In this document: positions 55,020 through 63,620 of the stretch, one piece after another
Numbering within the stretch: the stretch's first letter is position 1
Layout: every line of letters starts with the position of its first letter
Assembly (NCBI RefSeq): GCF_000367945.1
Contig: NZ_KB849179.1
Coordinates: 3,597,263-3,661,262 of the forward strand
Direction: 5' to 3'
DNA length: 64,000 nucleotides
From: Acinetobacter proteolyticus
GTDB lineage: Bacteria; Pseudomonadota; Gammaproteobacteria; Pseudomonadales; Moraxellaceae
Notes under the pieces: generated by a model
Databases searched by the model: none
Told to the model about the DNA's origin: nothing
The model's input: the letters and a program-made list of their open reading frames with translations, nothing else
Position numbers and translations under genes: made by a program

Positions 55020-55934
55020 CTAGGTTGAAGTCCAATAATGCGGATCTGCAAAGCGCTCAACCAAGAGGTCGAGTAAGGCACGTAATGCGGCCGACATTTG
55101 GCGGCGTGTATTGTAGACACCATAAATCCCGAGTGTTTGTGGTTGCCATTCAGCTAAGAGTAGCACAAGACGTCCATCATCAATCCCGGGTCGAGCTGCA
55201 TAAGCGGGTAACATCGCGATACCTGTGCCTTGTAAGGTGGCACTTAAGAGGACGTTAGATTCGTTGGCACTCAGATTGCCACCGACCAGAACTTCTGTAA
55301 CACCTTCTGGACCATTGAATTGCCATAAGCTTTTGTTGAAATGTGTGTAGGGCATGCAATTGTGTAGCGCTAAATCCTCAGGTGTGCGTGGAATCCCATG
55401 CTTTGCTAAGTAAGCTGGGGCAGCGCATACCACTGAGGCACATTTTCCGAGTGGACGTGCAATGAGGTTAGGATCAAGCTCGTTGGTTACACGAATGGCA
55501 AGGTCGATGCGCTCTTGAACCAAATTAACGATGCGGTCATTGATATGTAGATCCACTGAGGTCTTCGGATAACGAAGCAAAAAGTCTGTAATCGCAGGAG
55601 TGAGCACATCTTGTGCCAAAGATTGGGAACAGCTTACTCGTAATAAACCGCTTGGCTGTTCATTTAAATCACCCACTGCTGAAGGGATTTCATTGGCAAT
55701 GTCTAATAATTGACGACAGCGCAGCAGGGTTGCCTCGCCCGCAGGAGTAAGGCTCAAGCGTCTGGTTGTGCGATGGAGCAGACGCGCACCTGCCCATTGT
55801 TCCATTACGGAGAGATAACGGGTCACCATGGCACGTGAGAGATCTAATGATTCTGCTGCTGCAGTCATACTGCCACGTTCCACAATAGCAATAAATACGA
55901 AGCAGGCAGTAACACGATCCATTGAGTGATCCAT
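55020..55934 (-). CDS. LysR-family regulator
   Basis: The 304-residue product has an N-terminal winged HTH (MDRVTACFVFIAIVERGSMTAAAESLDLSRAMVTRYLSVMEQ) and a C-terminal ligand domain (LLRVSCSQSLAQDVLTPAI…). An alternative start at 55922 lacks an SD; AGGA lies 12 bp from the chosen ATG. It is divergent from the MBL-fold/DsbA-like pair. Two inverted repeats lie in the shared 122-bp intergenic region. Probable activator or repressor of that pair; the ligand is unknown. Confidence 0.9.
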   Translation of the reverse strand: MDHSMDRVTACFVFIAIVERGSMTAAAESLDLSRAMVTRYLSVMEQWAGARLLHRTTRRLSLTPAGEATLLRCRQLLDIANEIPSAVGDLNEQPSGLLRVSCSQSLAQDVLTPAITDFLLRYPKTSVDLHINDRIVNLVQERIDLAIRVTNELDPNLIARPLGKCASVVCAAPAYLAKHGIPRTPEDLALHNCMPYTHFNKSLWQFNGPEGVTEVLVGGNLSANESNVLLSATLQGTGIAMLPAYAARPGIDDGRLVLLLAEWQPQTLGIYGVYNTRRQMSAALRALLDLLVERFADPHYWTST

Positions 55935-55945
55935 GAGATAAGTCC

Positions 55946-56009
55946 TATTTGTTCATTTTATGCAACAAATAAGCTCATTTCAAACGGTTTTTAGCGCGAT
56001 TAAATGAGC
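55946..56009. promoter_or_regulatory. Candidate LysR operators between regulator and MBL gene
   Basis: Two inverted repeats lie in the gap: TATTTGTT/AACAAATA (55946-55971, 10-bp spacer) and GCTCATTT/AAATGAGC (55973-56009, 21-bp spacer). LysR proteins bind dyads of T-N11-A type, and the first repeat fits T-rich half-sites. Both are within 45-110 bp of the MBL start. Confidence 0.55.
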
Positions 56010-56056
56010 ATATATTGGTTTTATTCCAATTTTACGTTTAAAAGGAGTAATTCATC

Positions 56057-56881
56057 ATGACTCATTCTCTTTCTATCGATGTTTTTAATCCGGGCCCTGC
56101 ATCTATTTTTCCAGTATCTTCAGTCCTCATTTCTGGTGAGCGCGAGGCTGTATTGATTGATGCTCAGTTCCAGCGAAATGATGCAGAAGCGTTGGTTGAA
56201 AAGATTAAAGCGGGTGGACGTAAATTAACGACCATCTATATTAGTCATAGCGATCCAGACTATTATTTCGGTCTAGATACACTGCATACAGCCTTTCCAG
56301 AGGCTAAAATTATTGCTTCTGCCCCTACAGTTGCTGCAATTGAGGCAACCAAAGAAATCAAACTTGCATACTGGGGACCACAACTTAAGGACAATGTACC
56401 GAAAGCGATTCTAGTACCTGAGGTGCTCGACGGTGATCGCTTTGAGCTAGAAGGTCATACATTACAAATTATTGGTTTAGATGGTGCAACCCCAGCGCGT
56501 AGTTTGGTATGGATCGATTCATTGAAAGCGGTTGTTGGGGGGATTCCTGTACAAGCGAATCAACATGTGTGGATGGCGGACACAGCAACATTAAGTTCTC
56601 GTCAAAACTGGTTGAAAACCTTAGAACATATTCAATCTTTAAACCCTGAGCTGGTTATACCAGGCCACTACCAACTGAGTAATGATGGTGAGCCACCTTA
56701 TACGATTCAATCTGTGGCCTTTATGCAAGCGTATTTAGAGCTTTATGAAAAAGAAGTGAATACATCTGAGACGGCTGATGCACTGATTGCTGCCATGTTG
56801 AAGCATTATCCAGATCTGGCAGATCGTTCATATTTGGAGTTAGGCGCTAAAGTGGTGAAAGGGGAATTACAATGGCCTTAA
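56057..56881 (+). CDS. MBL-fold protein with altered metal motif
   Basis: The 274-residue product starts with SD AAAGGAG. The metallo-beta-lactamase fold is seen in AVLIDAQFQRNDAEALVEKI and in the motif region IYISHSDPDYYFGL, where the canonical HxHxDH reads H64-x-D66-x-D68-Y69. A later PGH motif is present (ELVIPGHY). The first motif departs from the usual metal ligands, so metal binding and activity are uncertain. It precedes a DsbA-like gene with 10 bp overlap and is divergent from LysR. Confidence 0.8.
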   Translation: MTHSLSIDVFNPGPASIFPVSSVLISGEREAVLIDAQFQRNDAEALVEKIKAGGRKLTTIYISHSDPDYYFGLDTLHTAFPEAKIIASAPTVAAIEATKEIKLAYWGPQLKDNVPKAILVPEVLDGDRFELEGHTLQIIGLDGATPARSLVWIDSLKAVVGGIPVQANQHVWMADTATLSSRQNWLKTLEHIQSLNPELVIPGHYQLSNDGEPPYTIQSVAFMQAYLELYEKEVNTSETADALIAAMLKHYPDLADRSYLELGAKVVKGELQWP

Positions 56882-57567
56882 TCAATACCCAAACCAAAGC
56901 CAATGATGCTGTTGCGACATTACATTATATTTTCGACCCTTTATGTGGTTGGTGTTATGCCGTTGCACCTTTGGTCGAAGCGGCACGTCAAGTACCAGGT
57001 TTGAAAATTGAGTTACACGGTGGAGGCATGATGACCGCTGCCAATGGTCGTCGTAAAATGATCACACCAGCGTGGCGTGAATATGTTAAACCCAATGATC
57101 TCCGTATCGCACAACTCAGTGGACAAACTTTTGGTGATGCCTACCATGAAATTTTGTTGAATGATATGACTGCAATACTGGACTCAGAACCACCGACGAT
57201 TGCGATACTCGCAGCTGAGTCGATTGCCGAGCGTGGTTTAGACATGTTGCATCGTTTGCAGCAAGCACATTATCTGGAAGGTCGACGTATTGCCGATTTC
57301 TCTGTGTTGGATGATATCGCCATAGAAATGGGTTTAGACATTCATCTGTTCAAGGCAGCAATGCAAGTGCAAGCTGGACTGGCAATCCAGCAGCACTTTG
57401 GCAAGAGTCATGCATTACTTAACCGTATCGGTGGCGGTGGTTTCCCGACATTTATATTGAGTCATGCAAATCGCCAAATCCAGCGTTTAGATAGCACGAT
57501 TTGGTTAGGTCGACCTGAAGCTTGGCAAGTGCATCTAGAGCAAATGATCAAGCACGGTTCAGATTAA
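56872..57567 (+). CDS. DsbA-family (thioredoxin-like) protein
   Basis: The 231-residue product has the thioredoxin start LHYIFDPLCGWCYAVAPLVE, with redox pair CGWC (Cys25, Cys28), a long helical insert typical of DsbA/FrnE-like proteins, and the cis-Pro segment GGGGFPTFIL. No signal peptide is visible, so a cytoplasmic location is likely. It overlaps the MBL gene by 10 bp, which suggests coupled translation. Likely a dithiol isomerase or oxidoreductase; the substrate is unknown. Confidence 0.88.
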   Translation: MALINTQTKANDAVATLHYIFDPLCGWCYAVAPLVEAARQVPGLKIELHGGGMMTAANGRRKMITPAWREYVKPNDLRIAQLSGQTFGDAYHEILLNDMTAILDSEPPTIAILAAESIAERGLDMLHRLQQAHYLEGRRIADFSVLDDIAIEMGLDIHLFKAAMQVQAGLAIQQHFGKSHALLNRIGGGGFPTFILSHANRQIQRLDSTIWLGRPEAWQVHLEQMIKHGSD

Positions 57568-57592
57568 TTTAATTTGGTTTATTTGGTTAAAT

Positions 57593-57636
57593 AAAAAAGC
57601 TTCTTCATCTTATAAGGGTATGAAGAAGCTTTTTTT
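57593..57636 (+). terminator. Terminator of the MBL-dsbA-like operon
   Basis: AAAAAAGCTTCTTCAT and ATGAAGAAGCTTTTTT are perfect 16-bp arms around an 11-nt loop, with a T tract. Confidence 0.9.
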
Positions 57637-57699
57637 GTTGGAACCGATATCAATTTGATCAAAGAAAAGTGCGTATCATGGCTCAAAATTTTATTGATT

Positions 57700-58146
57700 T
57701 TACTCTGCACGAATCCAGATCTGGTTACGACCCAAAGCAGAAACACCGAGATAACCACGTAAATGCAAACGTTTGCCATTGGCGCTGAGTTTGGCCTTCA
57801 TACTATAAATTTTGCCTGTATTAGGATCTAAAATACGCCCATTGGTATAGTTTAGGCCTTCGCTATATTTTAGCCCTGTCACTACATCTAAACCAACAAT
57901 CGGTTTATTGGTATAGGGTGCAGGACAGTCCACACAGGTTTCTTTCGGTGTATAGCCTGTACGTGGAGTAATTTTGACTACTTTGCCTGCATAGGTGCCA
58001 TTCGCTTCTTTGCGAATTTCAACCAATGCCTTAGGCGCCCCCGTTTTATCATCAATACTTTGCCAGAGCCCCGTAATATCCTCTGCAAAAGTAAAACTGC
58101 TCACCGCAGATAAAAGTAACGCACTTAATAATTGTTTGCCCATCAT
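57700..58146 (-). CDS. DUF2147 exported protein, copy 2
   Basis: The 148-residue product has SD AAGGA, signal peptide (LLSALLLSAVSSFTFA), and the same motif order as copy 1: GLWQSIDDKTGAPKALVEI, KVVKITPRTGYTPKETCVDCPAPYTNKPI, SANGKRLHLRGYLG, and terminal GRNQIWIRAE. It is about 70% identical to copy 1 by eye over the mature region. Function unknown. The pair flanks the LysR/MBL/DsbA-like block. Confidence 0.85.
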   Translation of the reverse strand: MMGKQLLSALLLSAVSSFTFAEDITGLWQSIDDKTGAPKALVEIRKEANGTYAGKVVKITPRTGYTPKETCVDCPAPYTNKPIVGLDVVTGLKYSEGLNYTNGRILDPNTGKIYSMKAKLSANGKRLHLRGYLGVSALGRNQIWIRAE

Positions 58147-58230
58147 TAAAAATCCTTTTAACGTTTAAGCTTACATTATGGAGGATATCTGACAACTAGT
58201 TCAATCTTTATGTGATATTTGAGGCAAATT

Positions 58231-58899
58231 TTAAGATAAAGACAGGATAAATGTTGGCAGCCAAATGGCTGTAAATACACCATTTACTGCCATACCAAAG
58301 GCGGCATAGCGTCCTGTAACTGGACCACGTTGCCATGCTTGCGCAGTACCAATCGCATGCGCAGCTAAACCCAAGGCCAGACCTGAAGCGCGTTCATCAT
58401 GAATATGTTTTAAGATCCACGGGGAGAATGCAGCCCCGATCACACCCGATAAAATCACAATCAATGTCACCATCATTAAAGGGGCATGCAGTAGTGTTGC
58501 AATGTTCAAGGCAATGGGGGTGGTCACAGCACGTGTCGCAAAAGCCATAATCGTTGGCTCAGACATGTGCAGTAAATAGGCCAAGCCCATCGGCAAAGCA
58601 ACCGCACTGATACTGGCGAAACATAGGATGCCAATCATTGATTTCAGTGGTAGGTCATCATAACGCATGGCGGCTAATGGAATGGCCAAAGCAACCGTGA
58701 CATAGCCAAGCAGGTGATTGAATACCCCATTCACGTTATCCATATATTGTTGGTAAGGAATACCGAAGATGGCTAAGAATGCAATCACGATAAACATGCC
58801 AAACACAATCAGCGGAACCTGAGGCATTTTTTGATTGAGTGGTTTGGCAATAAGATAACTGATGAGGGTAATCACGAAGCCATAAATAACCATCGACAT
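58231..58899 (-). CDS. lrgB: LrgB-family membrane protein
   Basis: The 222-residue product has about six to seven TM helices. LrgB marks are RAVTTPIALNIATLLHAP, GAAFSPWILKHIHDERASGLALGLAAHAIGTAQA and GMAVNGVF. SD AAGGAG. The LrgB/CidB family works with LrgA/CidA in pyruvate/lactate or murein-hydrolase-linked traffic; the activity in Acinetobacter is not known. It is encoded 11 bp after the lrgA-like gene. Confidence 0.88.
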   Translation of the reverse strand: MSMVIYGFVITLISYLIAKPLNQKMPQVPLIVFGMFIVIAFLAIFGIPYQQYMDNVNGVFNHLLGYVTVALAIPLAAMRYDDLPLKSMIGILCFASISAVALPMGLAYLLHMSEPTIMAFATRAVTTPIALNIATLLHAPLMMVTLIVILSGVIGAAFSPWILKHIHDERASGLALGLAAHAIGTAQAWQRGPVTGRYAAFGMAVNGVFTAIWLPTFILSLS

Positions 58900-58910
58900 A
58901 GATCAGCTCC

Positions 58911-59273
58911 TTATAACCAACGCTTCGCCATTTTGGCATAAATCCATAATGGCAATAACGTACTGAAAGTTAAGATAAATAAAAATGCAGGAATTTCTTT
59001 GCCCATATGTACCAACATGATTAATGAGCCTGCACAGATCGGTAGAAAAGCAAATGCACTTTCTTTTAAGATTTTGTTATTGGTATCAATTAAACGATTA
59101 GAGATTTTTTTAAATCTTCTCCAAATTAACAGGGTTGCTAATAAGCCAATCAGTCCGACCAAATTGCCCAGTTCAGGATGACCTAAAGCCTTTGTGATCG
59201 CGACAGCCCCTTCACGATAGACAATGATTAAGAGAATCGTACCAAACCAAGCTGTCCAATCAATATTCTTCAT
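58911..59273 (-). CDS. lrgA: LrgA/CidA-family membrane protein
   Basis: The 120-residue product has four hydrophobic helices (TAWFGTILLIIVY, NLVGLIGLLATLLIW, FAFLPICAGSLIMLV, IPAFLFILTFSTLLPLWIY). The conserved FxPICAGS-type loop fits LrgA/CidA holin-like proteins. It lies just upstream of lrgB on the same strand and forms a two-gene operon. Confidence 0.85.
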   Translation of the reverse strand: MKNIDWTAWFGTILLIIVYREGAVAITKALGHPELGNLVGLIGLLATLLIWRRFKKISNRLIDTNNKILKESAFAFLPICAGSLIMLVHMGKEIPAFLFILTFSTLLPLWIYAKMAKRWL

Positions 59274-59316
59274 TTTCTTTGTTACTCTCGTTTATCTGAA
59301 CGATGGCTGATCGCAA

Positions 59317-60660
59317 TTATTGTGATGGATGATCGATCTCAAATTCTTCCAAAGGTCGCTGAAATAAGGAAGCTTTTTTTCCAAGAATTTCGTCTAATGG
59401 TAAATGCGCTTGTTTGATGAGTTGTTCCAGTTTATGAGGGGCAATACACACCGACAAATGCAGATCACCCTGATCGTCATACTGTTCGGATTGAATCACA
59501 TTCAGCGTATAAAGTTGTGTGCGTAATTTACCGTAAGCGGGTTTTAACACTAAGTCAAATTGTTGTAATTGCCCCATCAGGCATTGTTGCACCGCTTGGC
59601 TGAGTAATTCGAGTCCTTGACCTGAATGGGCAGATACATAGACCCGATCAGGGACGTCTGCTGTTTTATAAATAATTTTGGCGGCATCACCGCTGAGATC
59701 AATTTTATTGTAGACATGCAAAATCGGGGCGTCAGCGCCAATTTCTTTGAGGACCGACTCTACGGCTTCAATCTGTTCAGGCATATTCGGACTACTGCTA
59801 TCAATGACATGTAAGAGCAGCGTTGCTTCTAGCGTTTCTTCTAAAGTGGCTTTGAACGACTCAACCAGATCATGTTGCAGGTTACGAACAAAGCCGACCG
59901 TATCAGCCAGTACAACAGTACCAATACCGTCCCAATCTAAACGACGTAAGGTTGGGTCAAGGGTTGCAAACAGTTGATCGGCAGCGTAGACATCGCTTTT
60001 GGCCAGAATATTGAATAAGGTTGATTTTCCAGCATTGGTATAGCCCACCAAAGAAATGGTCGGGATGGCTGCTTTTTGACGTGCCGCACGACCTTGTAAG
60101 CGGGTTTGCTGTACTTTAATCAGTTTATCTTTGAGTTGGGTAATACGGACGCGGATTAAGCGGCGATCAGTTTCCAGTTGCGATTCACCTGGTCCACGTA
60201 AGCCAATGCCACCTTTTTGTTGTTCGAGATTACCAGTAAAACCACGAATTAAACGGGTAGATAAATGTTTAAGTTGAGCCAGTTCAACCTGTAATTTACC
60301 TTCATGGGTGCGTGCGCGTAGCGCAAAAATATCCAGAATTAAACCTGTACGGTCAATCACACGGCATTTCAGAATTCGTTCAAGATTACGCTCTTGGGCT
60401 GGTGACAGTGAATGGTCGAAAATCACCAATTCCGCTTCGAGGGTCTGGACCAACTCAGCAATCTCATCTACCTTGCCTGAACCGATAAAAAATTTCGGGT
60501 CAGGTTTATTGCGTTGCACAATCAGATGTTCAAGGATTTCAGCGCCAGCAGATTGAGCGAGCAATCGAAACTCTTCAGCATCAAGATCATCGAGGAGTTG
60601 AACAGACACACTGACTAAAATTGCCCGTTCACCGCTTTGACGCTGCTCAAAATTTTCCAC
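59317..60660 (-). CDS. hflX: GTPase HflX
   Basis: The 447-residue product starts at a GTG at 60660 (MENFEQRQSGERAILVSVSVQ). The N-terminal HflX domain carries FIGSGKVDEIAELV and FDHSLSPAQERNLE, the linker carries GPGESQLETDRRLIR, and the G domain carries GYTNAGKSTLFN (G1), DTVGFVR (G3) and NKID (G4). HflX binds 50S and splits stalled ribosomes after stress. Next to hfq in many bacteria, but hfq is not seen here. Confidence 0.95.
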   Translation of the reverse strand: MENFEQRQSGERAILVSVSVQLLDDLDAEEFRLLAQSAGAEILEHLIVQRNKPDPKFFIGSGKVDEIAELVQTLEAELVIFDHSLSPAQERNLERILKCRVIDRTGLILDIFALRARTHEGKLQVELAQLKHLSTRLIRGFTGNLEQQKGGIGLRGPGESQLETDRRLIRVRITQLKDKLIKVQQTRLQGRAARQKAAIPTISLVGYTNAGKSTLFNILAKSDVYAADQLFATLDPTLRRLDWDGIGTVVLADTVGFVRNLQHDLVESFKATLEETLEATLLLHVIDSSSPNMPEQIEAVESVLKEIGADAPILHVYNKIDLSGDAAKIIYKTADVPDRVYVSAHSGQGLELLSQAVQQCLMGQLQQFDLVLKPAYGKLRTQLYTLNVIQSEQYDDQGDLHLSVCIAPHKLEQLIKQAHLPLDEILGKKASLFQRPLEEFEIDHPSQ

Positions 60661-60734
60661 GTGCTTATGAAATCCTTATTTTTAAAGTCTTATTCTAGAA
60701 TAAACTTCAAGTAAAGGGCAAAGGCTTCGCGGAT

Positions 60735-60875
60735 TTATATGATATTGCGACGGACCAGTTCAATGAATCCGACTAAGGTACCCATATATAGAATCGACCA
60801 TCCCAAAAACATTCTTAAGGCATAGCCATAAGGAATGGTGGTTTGTGTTTCAGATGTCGTGCTTTGCGGGTTCAT
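60735..60875 (-). CDS. Small single-TM membrane protein, 46 residues
   Basis: This frame is below the usual length limit. It starts with ATG at 60875 with SD AAAAGGTGATGTG, and ends TAA. The sequence begins MNPQSTTSETQTTIPYGYAL, has a TM stretch MFLGWSILYMGTLVGFIEL, and ends VRRNII, so N-out/C-in or N-in is not decided; basic residues follow the TM. The SD, polar-TM-basic layout and isolation upstream of hflX on the same strand make it a credible gene. Function unknown. Confidence 0.65.
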   Translation of the reverse strand: MNPQSTTSETQTTIPYGYALRMFLGWSILYMGTLVGFIELVRRNII

Positions 60876-61065
60876 CACATCACCTTTTAATCTGTAAATT
60901 CGATTTATTTATAATATTTGATCTAATAAATCTTTTAAAATTGAAAAAATTTATGCTCACATTCGTTTTTTGTTATGAAGGAAACTTCTATAAGGCAATA
61001 TCGGCATGATATAACAGGGTTAATTCAATGCATACGTGCATACATGCGTACGGTTTTAAGAATTT

Positions 61066-61896
61066 ATGACTCAACAAGCAACAACAGTAAATCATACTCC
61101 TTTAAGTTTGTTTTCAAAATTTGGTTTATACAGTAAAAAATTAGTCGCAGGTTTAGAGACGATTGGTGAAGGTTTTTATCTTATTTACCGTCATGGTTTA
61201 TATAAAGATCCAAATAATCCTGTCAATACTCGCTATGTGCAGTATTTCTGCCGCCGTTTGTGTGAAGTCTTTAATATTGAAGTTGAAGTGCATGGTGCTA
61301 TTCCGCGTGAACCGGCCCTATGGGTCAGCAACCATATTTCTTGGTTGGATGTGGCTGTTTTAGGCTCAGGTGCACGTATCTTTTTCTTAGCCAAAGCTGA
61401 AGTGGAAAAGTGGCCTATTTTAGGCAACTTGGCAAAGGGTGGCGGAACTTTATTTATTAAGCGGGGCTCAGGGGATTCGATTCGAATCCGTGAGCAAATT
61501 ACTGAATTTTTAAAACAAGATATTCCTGTGCTGTTCTTTCCTGAAGCCACCACAACTGATGGTAGTAAAGTGAAAAAAGTACACGGACGTTTATTAGGCG
61601 CAGCAATTGAAGCACAGCGACCTGTACAGATTTGTGTGATTTGCTATGTCAATCAACAGGGTGAACTGGATTTGGTTGCGCCGTTTATTGGCGAGATGTC
61701 CTTTGCTGAACATGTGCAACGTGTTTTGGAAATGCCTAAAGTCACGGCACATTTACTGACTTTACCTGCGATTCCAGTCGAAGGGCATACGGTAGAAACG
61801 CTGACCAAGGAAGTCGACCGCCAAATGCGCGCTGGTCTAGAGCGCTTGCAGCGAAAAGTACTCTCCGTGCTGCCAGAAAGCTTGGAAACTACATAA
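61066..61896 (+). CDS. 1-acyl-sn-glycerol-3-phosphate acyltransferase family protein
   Basis: The 276-residue product has the PlsC acyltransferase motifs: NHISWLD (His90-x4-Asp95) and LFFPEATTTDG (motif III/IV region), plus GGTLFIKRGSGDSIR. It transfers acyl chains to lysophosphatidate or related acceptors in the inner membrane. SD is weak. Its end overlaps the convergent phospholipase-D-family gene by 8 bp. Confidence 0.88.
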   Translation: MTQQATTVNHTPLSLFSKFGLYSKKLVAGLETIGEGFYLIYRHGLYKDPNNPVNTRYVQYFCRRLCEVFNIEVEVHGAIPREPALWVSNHISWLDVAVLGSGARIFFLAKAEVEKWPILGNLAKGGGTLFIKRGSGDSIRIREQITEFLKQDIPVLFFPEATTTDGSKVKKVHGRLLGAAIEAQRPVQICVICYVNQQGELDLVAPFIGEMSFAEHVQRVLEMPKVTAHLLTLPAIPVEGHTVETLTKEVDRQMRAGLERLQRKVLSVLPESLETT

Positions 61897-63517
61897 ACCC
61901 TTCAATTGGCAGCCATGAAATCACTTTCATGCCTGCTCTTTGCCACCATTTCATCTTGGGTTCTTTGGTATAAATCAGAGGACCTTGTGGCGTTTCACGT
62001 TGCCAGGTGATTTTCTTGTTGGCATCTAAAACCAAACGATATGCATAGGTTTTTAAGTTTTGATCCATAGTGGCATGCACTGCTTGTGCCAAGGGTGGGC
62101 TATTCAGTAAGACACCAATCTCGGTATTCAAATAGGCCGATCGTGGATCAAAATTAAAAGAACCAATAAAGACCTGTTTTTCATCGAGTGCCATCAGTTT
62201 GGCATGTAGACTCGAACGACTTAAACCTTTGATATTCACCTTGGCTTTTTTGGCCAGATCTTCGGTATGTTTATCCAGATCACTTTTATCTAAAGCAGGT
62301 AAAAACTCATACAGCTGTACGCCATTTTCCAGCAGTTCTTGGCGGTATTTACCATAAAAAGCATGTACCACTGCTACGTCATTGGCTTTAAAAGAATTGG
62401 TTAATACTCTGACTTCGATCCCATCTTGTGCCAAATCACTTAAAATTTTTGTCCCTTTCTTTTCGGGAACAAAATAAGCAGAAATTAAATCGATATTCTT
62501 TTCGGGTTGTTCGAGATGGTTAATTAACTGGAAGTTGAGATGTTCTTCTTTTTTTGCTTTGGATTTAATTTTATCTGGAGAGTCTTTGACCACTTCTGCC
62601 TTGACCCAGTCGAGTGAAATATCCCGATCCATGAGGGCATCGACGGCTTGGGAGCGACTGGTTAAATCGACATAGTTTTGTACAGTGATTCGTTTATAGT
62701 GCTCATCAAGTTGCTCTTTAAGACTCTCATAGCTTAAGCGGTGAGCACTTTGTTTCACTACTTCTCGGACATCATAGGCATATTCATGATTCCAGTAATC
62801 ATCAAATGATTTGGAGATATCATTTACAGCCGTACCAAACAACATCACATCCACATCAGAAAATTGATAGGTATCACTCACGTTATAATATTGATTGGTC
62901 ATATTGCGACCACCAATCAAAGCAACCTGATGATCCGCAATAAAGCTCTTATTGTGCATGCGACGGTTAATGCGCTTCAAATCCAGTACCATATCAATTG
63001 CACGATATTTTCGGAAACGGTAAGGATTAAAGAGTTTTACCTCGATATTGGGATGCTGTGCCAAAGCTAAAAAAATGCCTTCAGTGTGCTTGGCATTATT
63101 ATCATCAATGAGTAGTCGCACTCGAACCCCACGATCTGCAGCACGGATCAGTGCGTGCAAGGCCAAAGCTCCAACTTTGTCATTGTCCCAAATATAGTAT
63201 TGTAAATCTAAGGTCTTTTCGGCTTTATCAATTAAACGTAGTCGAGCTGCAAGCGCTTCTAAGGGTTCATATAAAACGTGATAACCCGTGAGATCGGGAT
63301 GCTGTTGCTGTAAGGGTTTTATGACCTGCGCCAAAGATGTTTGTGAGGTATCAATCTGTGCAGTTGTTTGAATGACAGGTTCGATTTTATGTTTAGGTAA
63401 GGTACTACAACCAGTAACAGTAAGCGCAATTGAGCAATAAATCGCAATCATACTTTTATTGTAAGCGCTTGTACTTATCTTTGTATGTTTGCTATTTAAA
63501 TGAGAAAATTGCGTCAT
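61889..63517 (-). CDS. Phospholipase D / cardiolipin synthase family lipoprotein
   Basis: The 542-residue product has two HKD motifs: RMHNKSFIADHQVALIGGRN and SLHAKLMALDEKQVFIGSFN, each followed by an N…FDPRS/GRN segment. The N terminus includes a lipobox TVTGC at about Cys37; whether translation begins at the ATG at 63517 or at 63451 is open. Size and domain order resemble ClsC/YmdC-type cardiolipin synthases. It acts on phospholipids in the cell envelope. The convergent neighbour is an acyltransferase, also a lipid enzyme. Confidence 0.85.
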   Translation of the reverse strand: MTQFSHLNSKHTKISTSAYNKSMIAIYCSIALTVTGCSTLPKHKIEPVIQTTAQIDTSQTSLAQVIKPLQQQHPDLTGYHVLYEPLEALAARLRLIDKAEKTLDLQYYIWDNDKVGALALHALIRAADRGVRVRLLIDDNNAKHTEGIFLALAQHPNIEVKLFNPYRFRKYRAIDMVLDLKRINRRMHNKSFIADHQVALIGGRNMTNQYYNVSDTYQFSDVDVMLFGTAVNDISKSFDDYWNHEYAYDVREVVKQSAHRLSYESLKEQLDEHYKRITVQNYVDLTSRSQAVDALMDRDISLDWVKAEVVKDSPDKIKSKAKKEEHLNFQLINHLEQPEKNIDLISAYFVPEKKGTKILSDLAQDGIEVRVLTNSFKANDVAVVHAFYGKYRQELLENGVQLYEFLPALDKSDLDKHTEDLAKKAKVNIKGLSRSSLHAKLMALDEKQVFIGSFNFDPRSAYLNTEIGVLLNSPPLAQAVHATMDQNLKTYAYRLVLDANKKITWQRETPQGPLIYTKEPKMKWWQRAGMKVISWLPIEGFM

Positions 63518-63620
63518 AATCGTTACTGATTAAAAGTTGGGCTCGAGTATACCACTTCATCGAAAAAGATAAATATAAGATGAGATGTATGCCCCTAAGG
63601 TAAAGTTAATGAGGGCTGTA

